NCBI GenBank assembly: GCA_963752585.1
Contig: CAVVYV010000006.1
Coordinates: forward strand, 1 to 64,000
Direction: 5' to 3'
Source: CAVVYV01 sp963752585
Lineage (GTDB): Bacteria; Actinomycetota; Thermoleophilia; Solirubrobacterales; 70-9
Length of the DNA: 64,000 bases
Shown here: in pieces, positions 26,831 to 36,423 of the stretch
Layout: every line of letters begins with the position of its first letter
Numbering within the stretch: position 1 is the stretch's first letter
Made by a program: the position numbers and the translations under genes
The notes under the pieces: generated by a model
What the model was told of the DNA's origin: nothing
The model's database searches: none
The model's input: the letters and a program-made list of their open reading frames with translations, nothing else

Positions 26831-27049
26831 TCACCACTTCAGCTCGATCTCGAGCTCCCGTTCATCGGTTGCGACCTCGACCTCGACTTTGAGCTGCACC
26901 TCGTCGGGCACGTGGACGCTCATCGTCATCCCGCCCTCCTCGAACTTGAGGTCCTTGTCCTTGGCGAGCATGGTGGCCAGCCTGCGCAGCCGGGTCGCGA
27001 CCTCCTTTCGGCTGACGATCTCTCTCTGTTCGATCTCGATGATGTCCAT
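26831..27049 (-). CDS. Amphi-Trp domain protein
   Basis: A 72-residue intact protein: MDIIEIEQREIVSRKEVATR, LRRLATMLAKDKDLKFEEGG, then MTMSVHVPDEVQLKVEVEVA and ELEIELKW. The repeated hydrophobic/charged beta pattern ending with ELEIELKW is the amphi-Trp domain, found near lipid and stress genes, function unknown. ATG at 27049 follows AGGAGAGAT. It lies immediately after the diacylglycerol kinase-like gene on the same strand, seven bases apart. Confidence 0.8.
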   Translation of the reverse strand: MDIIEIEQREIVSRKEVATRLRRLATMLAKDKDLKFEEGGMTMSVHVPDEVQLKVEVEVATDERELEIELKW

Positions 27050-27056
27050 ATCTCTC

Positions 27057-28335
27057 CTATGTCGGGGTCTCTTTGCCGGCCGCGCGCCGCACCAATGCGC
27101 GGACCAGCGTCCACCATCCGATCGGGGGCCGAGGCGGAGGGTGAGGCGCCGGGATGCTGGCGGGCGATCCGCACCCGCAGGACGGAGGGCCGGATGCGGA
27201 AGCGAAGGGGGGCCTCGAGAACCAGCGCCTCGCCGTCGATGCCGGCGGCGATCGGGCCCTCGGCGCGGACCTCGAACTCGGGGGCCGACCACTCGCGCCA
27301 TGGCCTCTGCCGTTTTCCGCACCGCGCCCGGTGGGCGCGGCGGCGATCGTGATTCCGAGCAGGCCATCGTCGATGTGCGGCCGGGTCCCGGACCCGACCG
27401 CCATGCCGAGCCGGTAGAGGTTGTTGGAGACGAGGATCGCCGCCCCAGACGAATGCTCGCTGCCGCCCGGCCCGGTCCATCGCAGGTCGATGCCCTCGCC
27501 CTCGGGCCCGAGCGCGTCGGGCAAGGTGTCGAGGATCGTCCGCAGCTTGGCGTCGCGATAACCCTCCTTCTGGACCGCCTCCGCGTACAGACCGAGGGAG
27601 ACGTTGTTGACGAACACCCGGCCGTTGACCTCAGCGAGGTCGACACGCCGCTCGCCCCCGTCGACGAACGAGTCGAGCGCTCCGACGACGTCGTCGCGAT
27701 CGACGCCGAGGTCGAGCGCGAAGTGGTTGCGGGTCCCGGCGGGGATGCATGCATACGGCAGGTCGAGCTCCGCCGCGACCGAGGCGACGACCGCCTGCGA
27801 GCCGTCGCCGCCGGCCATCGCCAGCCCGTCGGCGCCGCGGGCCACGGCATCGCGGACGAGCTGCTCGAGGTCAGTCCCCCGCGTCAGCTCGACCGGCTCG
27901 ATCCCACGCGCTCGCGCTTCGTCGGCGAGCTTGAATCTCTCGGCCTTGCCTCCTCCGGACTTCGGGTTGAAGAAGAGAACCGGATGCGCCGGTGGTGCCG
28001 CGCCGGGGAGGGGGACGTGGACGGAGAAGGCGGCCGTGGCTGCGGCGAGGGCGCCGAACGCCGCCGCGCCGACGAGGATCACCTCGAGGACGCCGCCGTC
28101 GAGGATGACGACCAGCACGCTCGCCAGCATCAGCAGGGCCGCGCAGCTCACCCCGGCGACCCGCGCGATTCCGCGACGGATAAGCCCGTGCCATGCGGCG
28201 AACGCGGCGCCGATCACTAGGGCGGCCACGATCAGTCCGCGCGGGAACGCGCTGATCACCGTGTAGGCGGCGGCAGCCGAGTGCCAGCCCACCCAATCCG
28301 ATCGCCAGGATCGCCGCCAGCCGGGCCTTGGTCAT
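27057..28335 (-). CDS. Diacylglycerol kinase-family lipid kinase with N-terminal membrane domain (frameshifted)
   Basis: Lipid kinase of the DagK/YegS/BmrU family. The kinase part shows PVLFFNPKSGGGKAERFKLA, ARGADGLAMAGGDGSQAVVA (the GGDG nucleotide-binding motif) and YACIPAGTRNHFALDLG. The product-domain sequences VNGRVFVNNVSLGLYAEAVQ and RPHIDDGLLGITIAAAPTGR follow. Ahead of it lie hydrophobic segments (FPRGLIVAALVIGAAFAAWH; VAGVSCAALLMLASVLVVIL), an integral-membrane extension. Frameshifts near 28290, 27310 and 27130. ATG at 28335 overlaps the end of the DUF2252 gene (TGATG). It probably phosphorylates a membrane lipid such as diacylglycerol. Confidence 0.85.
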
Positions 28336-29748
28336 CAGACCTCGGTCCCGCGGTAATCCGGCCCGACTCGGCGGCTTCGAGGACCGCCGCGTAGTCACGC
28401 TCATTCTGGTCGGCATAGGCCTCCGCAAACTGCGCCAGGGCGCGGTCGAATCGGTCGCTGCCGCCGAGGTAGGCGGCGATCGCGACGCTGTCCCCGGCCC
28501 GGGCGTGGGCGCGAGCCAAGACCCGGCCGCAGACGCTGGCGTAGTAGGCGAGGGCGTTCGGGTCCATCGACTTCGATCAACGCTGACCCCTTCGCATCCC
28601 AGAGCTGGCGCACGTAGTAATCGCGCTCGACGCCGTCGACGTCACTCGTTCGGACCCAGCCGAGCAGGATGTCGCCGGCGGCCTGCATCAGCCGCTGACC
28701 CTCGACCACGCGTTCGCCGTGCTGCTCGTACTCGCTCGCCCCCAGGAACGGCTCGAGCACCGATGCCTCAGCCTCTTTGAACTGCAAGAAGAGCGGATCG
28801 GCGTTGTCGCGGCCGAGCAGGAGCATGACGAAGGCTCGCGTTCCGACGCTGCCCACCCCGACGACCTTCCGGGCGGCATCGACATAGCGGAACCGCTCGA
28901 GCAGCCGGCGGCGGTCGTTTGGCAGTGTCGCGCGGTAGGAGCGGATGACGGTCTGGAGAATTTCGTCCAGGGCCCGATGGTGTTCGGCGTCGACGAGCTC
29001 GTGGATCGGGACGATCACCGGCGGGTCGCTGCGGATCCTCACCGTGCCGTCGACGACCTCGGTCAGCTTCGCGAACGCCCTGAGACTGTCTTTCGACTGC
29101 GCCTTGGCGACGTTCTTCTCCGCACGTTTGCGCTGCAGCTTGGTGCCGATCTCAGCCACCCGCGCGAGGACGTCCGCGACCTGGACTCGCGAGTACCAGC
29201 TGTCGAGGTTGCGCTCGGCAGCATGTCCGCGCATCGCCTCGCGGTAGGAGCGGCCGACCTCCAGGTTGACGGTGGTGCGGACCTTCTTGGGGAAGCCGTG
29301 ATCGCGGCCGGCGATCGCGAAGCTCGCTGCCAGTCGCTTGAGGTCCCACTCGAACGGGCCGGGGAGGGTCTCGTCGAAGTCGTTGAGGTCGAACACCAGG
29401 GTCCGATCGGGGGCGGCGAAGCCACCGAAGTTCGAGAGGTGGGCGTCGCCGCAGAGCTGTGTCTGGAGATCAGTGCGCGCTCTGACCGGCGAGGTCGGCG
29501 GCCATCAGGTAGGCCGCCCCGCGGTAGAACGTGAACGGGGAAACGAGCATCCGCCCGTACCGAATGGGAACCAGCTCCGGAACTCGGGTGGCCGCCTGCT
29601 CCTCGAGCAGGTCGACGGGATCTCGGCGGTCCGCTGCGGGCGCCCATTCTGCATGAGCGCTGCGTGGGACCTCCTTGCGGGTGGCACGGCCGCGCTCGGT
29701 GCGCTCCTCCACGCTCGGGTGCGACGCGACGGCCTGCTCGGGGCTCAT
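28334..29748 (-). CDS. DUF2252 protein (frameshifted)
   Basis: Large uncharacterised protein with a kinase-like fold predicted for the family. It starts MSPEQAVASHPSVEERTERG; LVPIRYGRMLVSPFTFYRGA is the family hallmark. After a shift near 29450, QTQLCGDAHLSNFGGFA-like residues lead to TLVFDLNDFDETLPGPFEWD, then LKRLAASFAIAGRD, resembling a metal/phosphate-binding loop. VGVGSVGTRAFVMLLLGRDN, YYVRQLWDAKGSA and ARAHARAGDSVAIAAYLG follow. Frame breaks lie near 29450, 28580 and 28345. About 470 residues. ATG at 29748 follows GAGGAGCG. It is the first gene of a DUF2252-DAG kinase-amphi-Trp run. Confidence 0.85.
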
Positions 29749-30089
29749 GCTCGCTCCTCTAGGTAAATCGGCCAAGTGGCAGCCCGATTGGATGGTAATG
29801 CCAGCCACATGAGCCGGTTGGGGGAGACCGGCCGAACCAAGTGAGGTAGGAGGGGCGCAGCCCGCAGGACCGCCCTACACCTGGTAGTACCACTCTGGTA
29901 CCGACCGGGACGTCCAATCAATCCAGATCGTCCAGGGACGCGGACCTTATTGACGGTCTGGACGCTTCTGGAAGCATCGACGCTCCAATCCGCCCGGCTG
30001 GGGGCCGAAAGGTCGCTGGTTCAAATCCAGTCGCCCCGACGAGCGAGTACGGTGCGCTGAGCTGTCAACGAGTGGAAGGGGGAGCACCG
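29749..30089. other. Intergenic region carrying the second tRNA fragment
   Basis: These 340 bases hold no credible gene. They include the common leader for DUF2252 (minus) and the VOC gene (plus), a GC-rich stretch with a GTACCACTCTGGTAC inverted repeat (about 29887-29901), and the tRNA-Pro fragment at 29996-30037. A minus-strand frame across the fragment reads DLNQRPFGPQP, a well-known false protein produced by antisense tRNA sequence. Confidence 0.6.
29996..30037 (+). repeat. tRNA-Pro(GGG) 3' fragment, copy 2 (putative att remnant)
   Basis: Exact 42-base match to 19291-19332, from GGCTGGGGGCC through T-arm CTGGTTCAAATCCAG to TCGCCCC, then GACGA. No 5' half of the tRNA is present upstream. 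Same orientation as copy 1, 10.7 kb away. Confidence 0.6.
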
Positions 30090-31026
30090 ATGCCCGAACG
30101 CGACGGATACATCCCCGGCGTCCCCTGCTGGGTGGACACAAGCCAGCCGGACCCCGACGCCGCGGCCGAGTTCTACGGCGGCCTGTTCGACTGGGAGTTC
30201 GAGGATGTCATGCCCGCGGGGTCGACGTGCCAAGTACTTCATGGCGCGGTCCGAGGGAAGTGCGTGGTCAATCTTTGATACGTCGGGTGACCCGCGCAGC
30301 GGCGTTGTCGCCGCCGTCGGATCGATCCCCGAGGAGCACCGGAGATGGCGACCTGGAACACCTACGTCTGGGTCGACAGCGCCGACGAGGCAGCGTCCAA
30401 GGTCCGCGATGCCGGCGGATGGGTCGTGATCGAGCCGTTCGACGTCATGGACTCCGGCCGGATGGCCGTCTTCACCGATCCCGAGGGAGCGGCGTTCTGC
30501 GTCTGGCAGGCGAAGGAGTACAAGGGCGCGCAGCTCGTCAACGATCCAGGCACGTTGAACTTCAACAGCCTCAACACCCGGGAGGTCGAAGGAGCGAAGA
30601 CGTTCTACGGCTCTGTGTTCGGCTGGGGGATCGCTCGCGCTGGGCGGCGGGGCATGGCGATCTGGACGCTGCCCGGCTACGGCGACTACCTCGAGCGCGA
30701 CAAGCCGGGCCTCCGCGAGCAGGACAGGGAGATGGGCGGCGCCGACGGATTCGAGGACGTCGTCGCCAGCCATCAACGCGATCGCCGAAGACCAGCCCGA
30801 CACGCCGGCGCATTGGAGCGTGACCTTCGCGGTCGACGATGCTGACGCGACTGCCGCAAGGGTCACCGAGCTCGGCGGAAAGGTGATCGTCCCGCCATTC
30901 GACGCTCCCTGGGTCCGGATGACGATCGTCAGCGACCCGCAGGGCGCCACCTTCATCGCCAGCAAGTTCGAGCCGGAGAACAAGGACCTCGGCAGCCCGG
31001 CGGACGCCGCCGCCGGGGCGGCCTAA
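30090..31026 (+). CDS. Two-domain VOC/glyoxalase protein (frameshifted)
   Basis: A tandem vicinal-oxygen-chelate protein of about 310 residues. The first domain begins MPERDGYIPGVPCWVDTSQP, then PDAAAEFYGGLFDWEFED. After shifts near 30225 and 30345 it continues WNTYVWVDSADEAASKVRDA and MAVFTDPEGAAFCVWQ. The second domain has EVEGAKTFYGSVFGWG and, after a shift near 30770, HWSVTFAVDDADATAARVTE and IVSDPQGATFIASKFEPEN. This architecture matches actinobacterial glyoxalase-like proteins of unknown substrate. ATG at 30090 follows GGAAGGGGGAG. It converges on the MerR gene. Confidence 0.8.
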
Positions 31027-31039
31027 GGGACCCTCGGCC

Positions 31040-31825
31040 TCAGCTCTTCGAGAGCCGCTCGAGCTGCTTGCCGAAGGCGTTGTCGACCTCGTCGGACATG
31101 GTCATCTGATAGACGGCCATCAGCGCCTGCGACGAGAGGGGGCGGAGCTGCTCGATTGAGCTCCGGACCTCGGGCCAGCGATCCTCGGGGTAGCCGGCCT
31201 CCTCGAACGGCTTCCAGACGTCCTCCATGAACAGCTTCACGAACTCCCGCGCGACCGACCGGCACCGATCCTGGACCTTGGCGATCACCGCCAGTGCGTG
31301 CTCGATCGGAACGCCCTGCTGGATCACGCCCTCCGCTGCATCGAGCAGGGAGGGCGTCCGCGCCTCGTAGCGACCGTCGCCGACCGGGACCAGCATCCCG
31401 GCGTCGATCGCCCGCTTCAGCGTCTCCTCGGGCTTCTCCGAGGGAAACCGCTTCGCCAGCTCCTCGCCGGTGAAGTCCTCGGGCTCCTCGGTCTCGAACG
31501 ACGCGCCGATCATCCGTTTGAAGGAGAGGAACTGCTCCGCGGGCCCCGGGCTCTGCTCGAGCAGACGCTCGATTCCCTTCAGGTTGAACCCCTCTGACTG
31601 GAGCTCCTGGATCGTCCGCAGACGGGTGAGGTGCTCGGGGCCGTAATAGCCGACCCGGTCGCGGACCTCGGGGGCGGGGAGGAGGCCGCGCGCGCGGTGC
31701 GAGCGGATGTTGCGGACCGTCATCCCCGACTTCGTCGCCAGCTGCTCGATCGTCAGGTCGTTCTCGTGCCCGCTCTCGAGGCCGGACGCGCCGTTGGTTG
31801 GCGCCTCGCGCTCCTTGGTGCCCAT
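31040..31825 (-). CDS. MerR-family transcriptional regulator
   Basis: A 261-residue intact regulator. The winged-helix domain reads TIEQLATKSGMTVRNIRSHR, then ARGLLPAPEVRDRVGYYGPE and HLTRLRTIQELQSEGFNLKG. A long C-terminal helical effector region of about 180 residues follows (VIQQGVPIEHALAVIAKVQD; SIEQLRPLSSQALMAVYQMT). No metal-binding Cys cluster is present, so it is not a classical metal sensor. ATG at 31825. It is divergent from the ferredoxin-reductase/desaturase genes with a perfect palindrome between, so it probably controls membrane-lipid desaturation. Confidence 0.85.
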   Translation of the reverse strand: MGTKEREAPTNGASGLESGHENDLTIEQLATKSGMTVRNIRSHRARGLLPAPEVRDRVGYYGPEHLTRLRTIQELQSEGFNLKGIERLLEQSPGPAEQFLSFKRMIGASFETEEPEDFTGEELAKRFPSEKPEETLKRAIDAGMLVPVGDGRYEARTPSLLDAAEGVIQQGVPIEHALAVIAKVQDRCRSVAREFVKLFMEDVWKPFEEAGYPEDRWPEVRSSIEQLRPLSSQALMAVYQMTMSDEVDNAFGKQLERLSKS

Positions 31826-31867
31826 CTGTGCACGTTATCACGGAGCACCGTCTCGATGATCAATGTG

Positions 31868-31881
31868 ACATCAATTGATGT
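31868..31881. promoter_or_regulatory. Palindromic operator between merR and desaturase operon
   Basis: ACATCAATTGATGT is a perfect 14-base palindrome in the only AT-rich part of the divergent gap. A TGTGAC element lies just to its left and TTACGTTATC to its right, as expected if a MerR protein binds between the -35 and -10 elements. Confidence 0.65.
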
Positions 31882-31944
31882 TACGTTATCCGCCGATACG
31901 GGTACCTATGGCAATCAGGCACGAATTTGCGAGGAGACGACCGA

Positions 31945-33082
31945 ATGAACGCGACCACTGAGAGCACGACAACCCGGCCGATCGCCCGCAAGCGCCGCCG
32001 GCTGGAACGCCGCCTCCTCGGGTCCGGCCTGCTCGACCTCCTCGCCGGCCCACCCGGGGTCGACGGCTATCTGGAGCAGATCCGCCCGACCTGGGTCGTC
32101 AGCGAGTGCCGCGCGGAGATCATCGGGGTCGAGGCGCCAGACATCGGACAGCGTCACCCTGTCCCTCCGCGCCAATCGGGCTTGGGAGGGCTTCCGGGCC
32201 GGCCAGTTCGTCCAGGTCGCCGTCGAGATCGACGGCGCGCTGCACAGGCGCTGCTACTCGCCGGCCTCGGTCGCGGGCCCCGGGCGCGAGCTTGAGCTCA
32301 CTACCAAGGCGCACCCCGACGGGCTCGTCTCCAGCTTCCTGATCGAGCACGCGCGCCCCGGCATGGTGATCGGCCTCGAGCAGGCCGACGGCGATTTCCG
32401 TCTTCCGGACGAGCGGCCCGAGCGGATCCTGCTGATCAGCGGCGGCAGCGGCATCACCCCGGTGATGTCGATCCTGCGGACGCTCTGCGAGGAGGGGCAC
32501 CGCGGCCCCACCACCTTCCTTCACTACGCCCCCGACCCCGAGCGCGCGATCTACCGCGGCGAGCTCGAGCGGCTGGCGCGCCTCCATCCCAACCTTCGTC
32601 TGGCGCGCTCCTACACACGGGCACACGGCGAGGGTGAGGTCGACGGGCACTTCGGCATCTCCCACCTCGCGGCGGCCGAACCGGACTACGCCCAGGCCGA
32701 GACCTTCGCCTGCGGCCCGCCGGCTCTGCTCGACGCCGTCAGGGAAGCGTGGGCGAGCGCCGGCCTCGAGTCGAGGCTGCACGTCGAGAGCTTCGTCCCG
32801 CCGAGCCTGGCGTCGCCCAGCGGGGTGCCCGCCGGGTCGATCCACTTCGCCGGCTCGGATCTGCGGGTCGAGAACACCGGGGCCGCCCTGCTCGAGCAGG
32901 CCGAGCAGGCCGGCCTTTCCCCGGAATTCGGCTGCCGGATGGGCATCTGCCACACCTGCTCCTGCCGGAAGACGGCGGGGAGGGTGAAGAACCTCTCGAC
33001 CGGCGAGGTCTCCTCGAGCGACGACGAGGAGATCCAGATCTGCGTGTCGGCACCCGTCGGCGACGTCGTCGTCGAGATCTGA
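31945..33082 (+). CDS. Ferredoxin reductase with C-terminal 2Fe-2S domain (one frameshift)
   Basis: Electron-transfer flavoprotein that passes NAD(P)H electrons through FAD to a 2Fe-2S centre. The FAD domain has FRAGQFVQVAVEIDGALHRR, then CYSPASVAG with the RxYS motif. The NAD domain has RILLISGGSGITPVMSILRT and AETFACGPPALLDAVREAW. The plant-type ferredoxin domain has EFGCRMGICHTCSCRKTAGR and, later, CVSAPVGDVVVEI, supplying four cluster Cys. The N-terminus (MNATTESTTTRPIARKRRRL) is one frame away, with a shift near 32145. About 378 residues. The desaturase starts 44 bases later, so this is its dedicated reductase, as in the mycobacterial Rv3230c/DesA3 pair. Confidence 0.9.
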
Positions 33083-33126
33083 AGAACTTCGAATCCGACC
33101 AAACTTCAACCGGAGGAGACACCCAG

Positions 33127-34257
33127 ATGAGCACCACGACAGCGACAACTGCGATTCCAGACACCGCCGTGTCGACCGAATCCGCCGTCGATCGGACGGG
33201 CCAGGTCGAGCTCACCCCCGAGCAGCTGGACGCGTTCGGCGCTGAGCTCGACGCGATCCGGGAGCGGGTGATCTCGGAGCGGGGCGAGGGCGACGTCGCC
33301 TACATGCGCCGGGTGATCAAGGTCCAGCGCGGGCTCGAGGTGGGCGGCCGGGCGCTCCTCTTCGCGGGGTTCCTTCCGCCGGCCTGGCTCGCCGGGACGG
33401 CGGCTCTCTCGCTCTCGAAGATCCTCGACAACATGGAGATCGGCCACAACGTCATGCACGGCCAGTTCGACTGGACCAACGACCCCAAGCTCTCGGCGAA
33501 GGGCTTCGAGTGGGACACGGCCTGCCCCGGCGACCAGTGGCGCCACTCCCACAACTACATGCACCACACCCACACCAACATCGTCGGCAAGGACCGCGAC
33601 ATCGGATACGGCGTCCTCCGGATGTCCGAGGACCAGCCCTGGCGCCCGTACTACCTCGGCAACCCGCTCTACGCGACCGCGCTCGCGAGCTTCTTCCAGT
33701 ACGGGGTGGCCCTGCACGACCTGGAGGTCGAGCGGATCGCGACCGGCGAGGCCACCCTCAAGGAAAAGCGCCAGCTGCTCAGGAGGATCTGGCGAAAGGT
33801 CCGCCGTCAGACCCTGAAGGACTACGTGCTGTTCCCAGCCCTCGCGGGGCCGGGGTTCCTGTTCACCCTCGCCGGGAACGCCACCGCCAATCTGACCCGC
33901 AACCTCTGGGCGTTCACGATCATCTTCTGCGGGCACTTCCCCGACGGGACGCAGGAGTTCTCAGAGGAGGAGACCGAGGACGAGACCAGAGGGGAGTGGT
34001 ACTTCCGCCAGGTCCTCGGCTCGGCGAACCTGGAGGGCGGCAGGGTCTTCCACATCCTCTCGGGCAACCTCAGCCACCAGATCGAGCATCACCTGTTCCC
34101 GGACCTCCCGGCGAACCGCTACGCGCAGATCTCGACCGAGGTCCGCGAGATCTGCGGACGCTACGGGATCCCCTACAACAGCGGTCCGCTGCGCAAGCAG
34201 TTCGGAAGCGTCGTCCGCAAGATCTGCCGCCTGGCGCTGCCTGCTCGCCGAGCGTGA
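33127..34257 (+). CDS. Membrane fatty-acid desaturase
   Basis: A 376-residue intact acyl-lipid or acyl-CoA desaturase, a di-iron membrane enzyme. The three histidine boxes are present: HNVMHG (about residue 110), HSHNYMHHTHTN (about 139) and HQIEHHLFP (about 319). Hydrophobic stretches such as ALLFAGFLPPAWLAGTAALS and LFPALAGPGFLFTLAG flank them. ATG at 33127 follows GGAGGAGAC. It works with the 2Fe-2S reductase immediately upstream; both probably answer to the divergent MerR regulator. The double-bond position cannot be told. Its stop abuts the GGDEF/EAL gene stop (convergent). Confidence 0.92.
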   Translation: MSTTTATTAIPDTAVSTESAVDRTGQVELTPEQLDAFGAELDAIRERVISERGEGDVAYMRRVIKVQRGLEVGGRALLFAGFLPPAWLAGTAALSLSKILDNMEIGHNVMHGQFDWTNDPKLSAKGFEWDTACPGDQWRHSHNYMHHTHTNIVGKDRDIGYGVLRMSEDQPWRPYYLGNPLYATALASFFQYGVALHDLEVERIATGEATLKEKRQLLRRIWRKVRRQTLKDYVLFPALAGPGFLFTLAGNATANLTRNLWAFTIIFCGHFPDGTQEFSEEETEDETRGEWYFRQVLGSANLEGGRVFHILSGNLSHQIEHHLFPDLPANRYAQISTEVREICGRYGIPYNSGPLRKQFGSVVRKICRLALPARRA

Positions 34258-36423
34258 CTAGCTCGAGACCTTGCCCGCCGCTACCTGGAAACGGGAGACC
34301 GCAGTGACCGACGGGTCCCAGGCGGCGATCACCGGCTCGAGCTCGTCGGCGGGGAGTGGCTTCGAGAACAGAAAGCCCTGCGCGTATTCACAGCCCAGGG
34401 TGTGCAGTGCCGTGAGCTGATCGCGGCTCTCCACCCCTTCGGCGATCGAGCCCAGGTTGAGGCTGTGCGCAAGCCCGACTATCGCGCGGACGATCTCCTC
34501 GCTTCCGTCCTGCTGGTGGATCGAGGCGACGAACGAGCGATCGATCTTGATCGCGTCACCCGGGAAGCGGCGGAGGAAGCTGAGCGAGGAGTAGCCGGTG
34601 CCGAAATCGTCGATCTGAGCCCGCACGCCGGTGCGTTCGAGGCGATCGAGCAGCACCGGTATTCGCGCTGGGTCATGGAGGATGGAGCTCTCGGTGATCT
34701 CGAGGCGAAGCGCCTTGGGCGGGAGACCGCTCGACTCGAGTGCCGAGCTCACGTCAGTCGTCAGCTCGGGCTCGACCAACTGGCGCCCCGAGACGTTCAC
34801 GCTGACCGTTATTCCCTCATCAACGATCCCGCGGTTTTGCCAATCAGCGAGCCGGACGCACGCCTCGTTCAAGACCAGGCGGCCGAGGGAGCGAATCAGC
34901 CCGGTTTCCTCCGCAATCGGGATGAACTCGCTCGGGGGAACCGATGGCTTGTCGACCGGCCAGCGGGCGAGCGCCTCGAAGCCACGCAGCTGTCCGCTGC
35001 CGAGGTCGACGATCGGCTGGTAGAAGACCCGCATCCGCTCGGCTTCGATCGCGTCGCGAAGCTCCGTCTCCAGCCGGAGTTGGTTGACGACCCGCCGGTG
35101 CATGTTCGCGCTGAAGATGGCCACGCCGGACGTTCCCTCCCGCTTCGCGTCGTACATCGCGATGTCGGCGTTGCGCAGCAGCTCCGCCGGTCGGCTGTCC
35201 GCTTCGCTCAGGGCGATACCGATGCTCGCGGTGATGATGATGTCGCGCCCGTCGATCTGGAACGGCGCGTGGAGGGCAGCCTGGGCGCGGATTGCGATCT
35301 CGGCTGCCTCCTCGGTCGTTTCGACGTTCTCGACGAGGATCGTGAACTCGTCCCCACCAAAGCGCGCCACGGTGTCGCCTGGGCGAAGGCTCGCCGCCAG
35401 CCGCCGCGCGGCCTCGACCAGGAGCTGGTCGCCGATGGTGTGGTTGAAGCCGTCGTTGACGACCTTGAACCGATCGAGGTCGAGGAAGAGGACCCCACAG
35501 CGATGCGTCGGCTCGCGGTCGGTGCGCTTCAGGGACAGGGTCAATCGATCCAGGAACAGCGCCCGATTCGGAAGACCGGTGAGCGCGTCGTGCAGCGCGT
35601 GGTGGACGAGCTGCTCCTCGGCGGCCTTGCGGTCGGTGATGTTGGACATCGAGCCCGCCATCCGGGTCGCCTTGCCGTCGCCGTCGCGGATCGCGACGCC
35701 GCGGCTTAGCACCCACCTGTAGCTCCCGTCGGCGTGCCGCATCCGATGCTCGCTCTCGAAATGCGGAGAGCGCTGCTCGAGATGGGTTTCGATCTCGGCT
35801 CTCACTCGCTCGACGTCGTCGGGGTGCACCAGCGCCTGCCAGTCATCCAGCGAGCTCCCGATTCCGTTCTCGTCGTGGCCGATGATCGCCTTCCACCGCG
35901 GCGCGAGGTACAGGCGCCCGGTAGCCAGGTTCCAGTCCCAGATCCCGTCGTTGGCTCCGTTGACCGCGAGCGCGTACCGCTCCTGGTTCTTCCGAAGCTC
36001 GTCGAGCACCGTGTGGTGGCTGACCGCGTAGCGGATCGAGCGCTCGAGCACCTCGGCGTTCAGCCCCTCCTTGCGCAGGAAGTCGGTGACGCCGAGCTGG
36101 GTGGCCTCGAGATCGACCGCGTAGTCGGCCTGGCCGGTGAGCATGATCACGGGTGCCCGGTCCTCGCCTCGGAAGCACTCACGCACCAGATCGAGGCCCG
36201 TCTGCGCGCCCAGCCGGTAGTCGACCAGATAGACGTCGTGGCGGCGATCCCCGATCGCGCCTCGGGCCTCCTCGTAGGTCGCTGCCCGATCGACCTCGAA
36301 GCGCCATCGCTCCTGTGAGCCCAGGAGGTCGCGCGCGATCGTGAAGTCGTCCTCGTCGTCCTCGACGACGAGGACGCTGAGCTGGGGGCGGACCATGGTG
36401 CCCTGTCGTTCGCTCTCAGTCAC
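34258..36423 (-). CDS. Receiver-PAS-GGDEF-EAL protein (cyclic-di-GMP turnover)
   Basis: A 721-residue signalling protein. A receiver domain (LSVLVVEDDEDDFTIARDLL; DVYLVDYRLGAQTGLDLV, phospho-Asp in VYLVDYR; VIMLTGQADY) occupies about residues 12-135. A PAS domain (YALAVNGANDGIWDWNLATG; YRWVLSRGVAIRDGDGKATR) covers 150-270. GGDEF (DALTGLPNRALFLDRL; VARFGGDEFTILVEN) covers 275-440 and EAL (LRGFEALARWPVDKPSVPPS; DDFGTGYSSLSFLRRFPGDA, KIDRSFV) covers 455-710. Both the synthase GGDEF and the phosphodiesterase EAL motifs look complete. GTG at 36423 overlaps the upstream response-regulator stop; ATG at 36396 is an alternative. Third gene of a kinase-receiver-output operon. Confidence 0.92.
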   Translation of the reverse strand: MTESERQGTMVRPQLSVLVVEDDEDDFTIARDLLGSQERWRFEVDRAATYEEARGAIGDRRHDVYLVDYRLGAQTGLDLVRECFRGEDRAPVIMLTGQADYAVDLEATQLGVTDFLRKEGLNAEVLERSIRYAVSHHTVLDELRKNQERYALAVNGANDGIWDWNLATGRLYLAPRWKAIIGHDENGIGSSLDDWQALVHPDDVERVRAEIETHLEQRSPHFESEHRMRHADGSYRWVLSRGVAIRDGDGKATRMAGSMSNITDRKAAEEQLVHHALHDALTGLPNRALFLDRLTLSLKRTDREPTHRCGVLFLDLDRFKVVNDGFNHTIGDQLLVEAARRLAASLRPGDTVARFGGDEFTILVENVETTEEAAEIAIRAQAALHAPFQIDGRDIIITASIGIALSEADSRPAELLRNADIAMYDAKREGTSGVAIFSANMHRRVVNQLRLETELRDAIEAERMRVFYQPIVDLGSGQLRGFEALARWPVDKPSVPPSEFIPIAEETGLIRSLGRLVLNEACVRLADWQNRGIVDEGITVSVNVSGRQLVEPELTTDVSSALESSGLPPKALRLEITESSILHDPARIPVLLDRLERTGVRAQIDDFGTGYSSLSFLRRFPGDAIKIDRSFVASIHQQDGSEEIVRAIVGLAHSLNLGSIAEGVESRDQLTALHTLGCEYAQGFLFSKPLPADELEPVIAAWDPSVTAVSRFQVAAGKVSS

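Noticed and set aside
29947..30141. Minus-strand frame containing DLNQRPFGPQP
   Set aside because: This peptide is the antisense translation of the tRNA T-arm and anticodon region and recurs in databases as a false protein.
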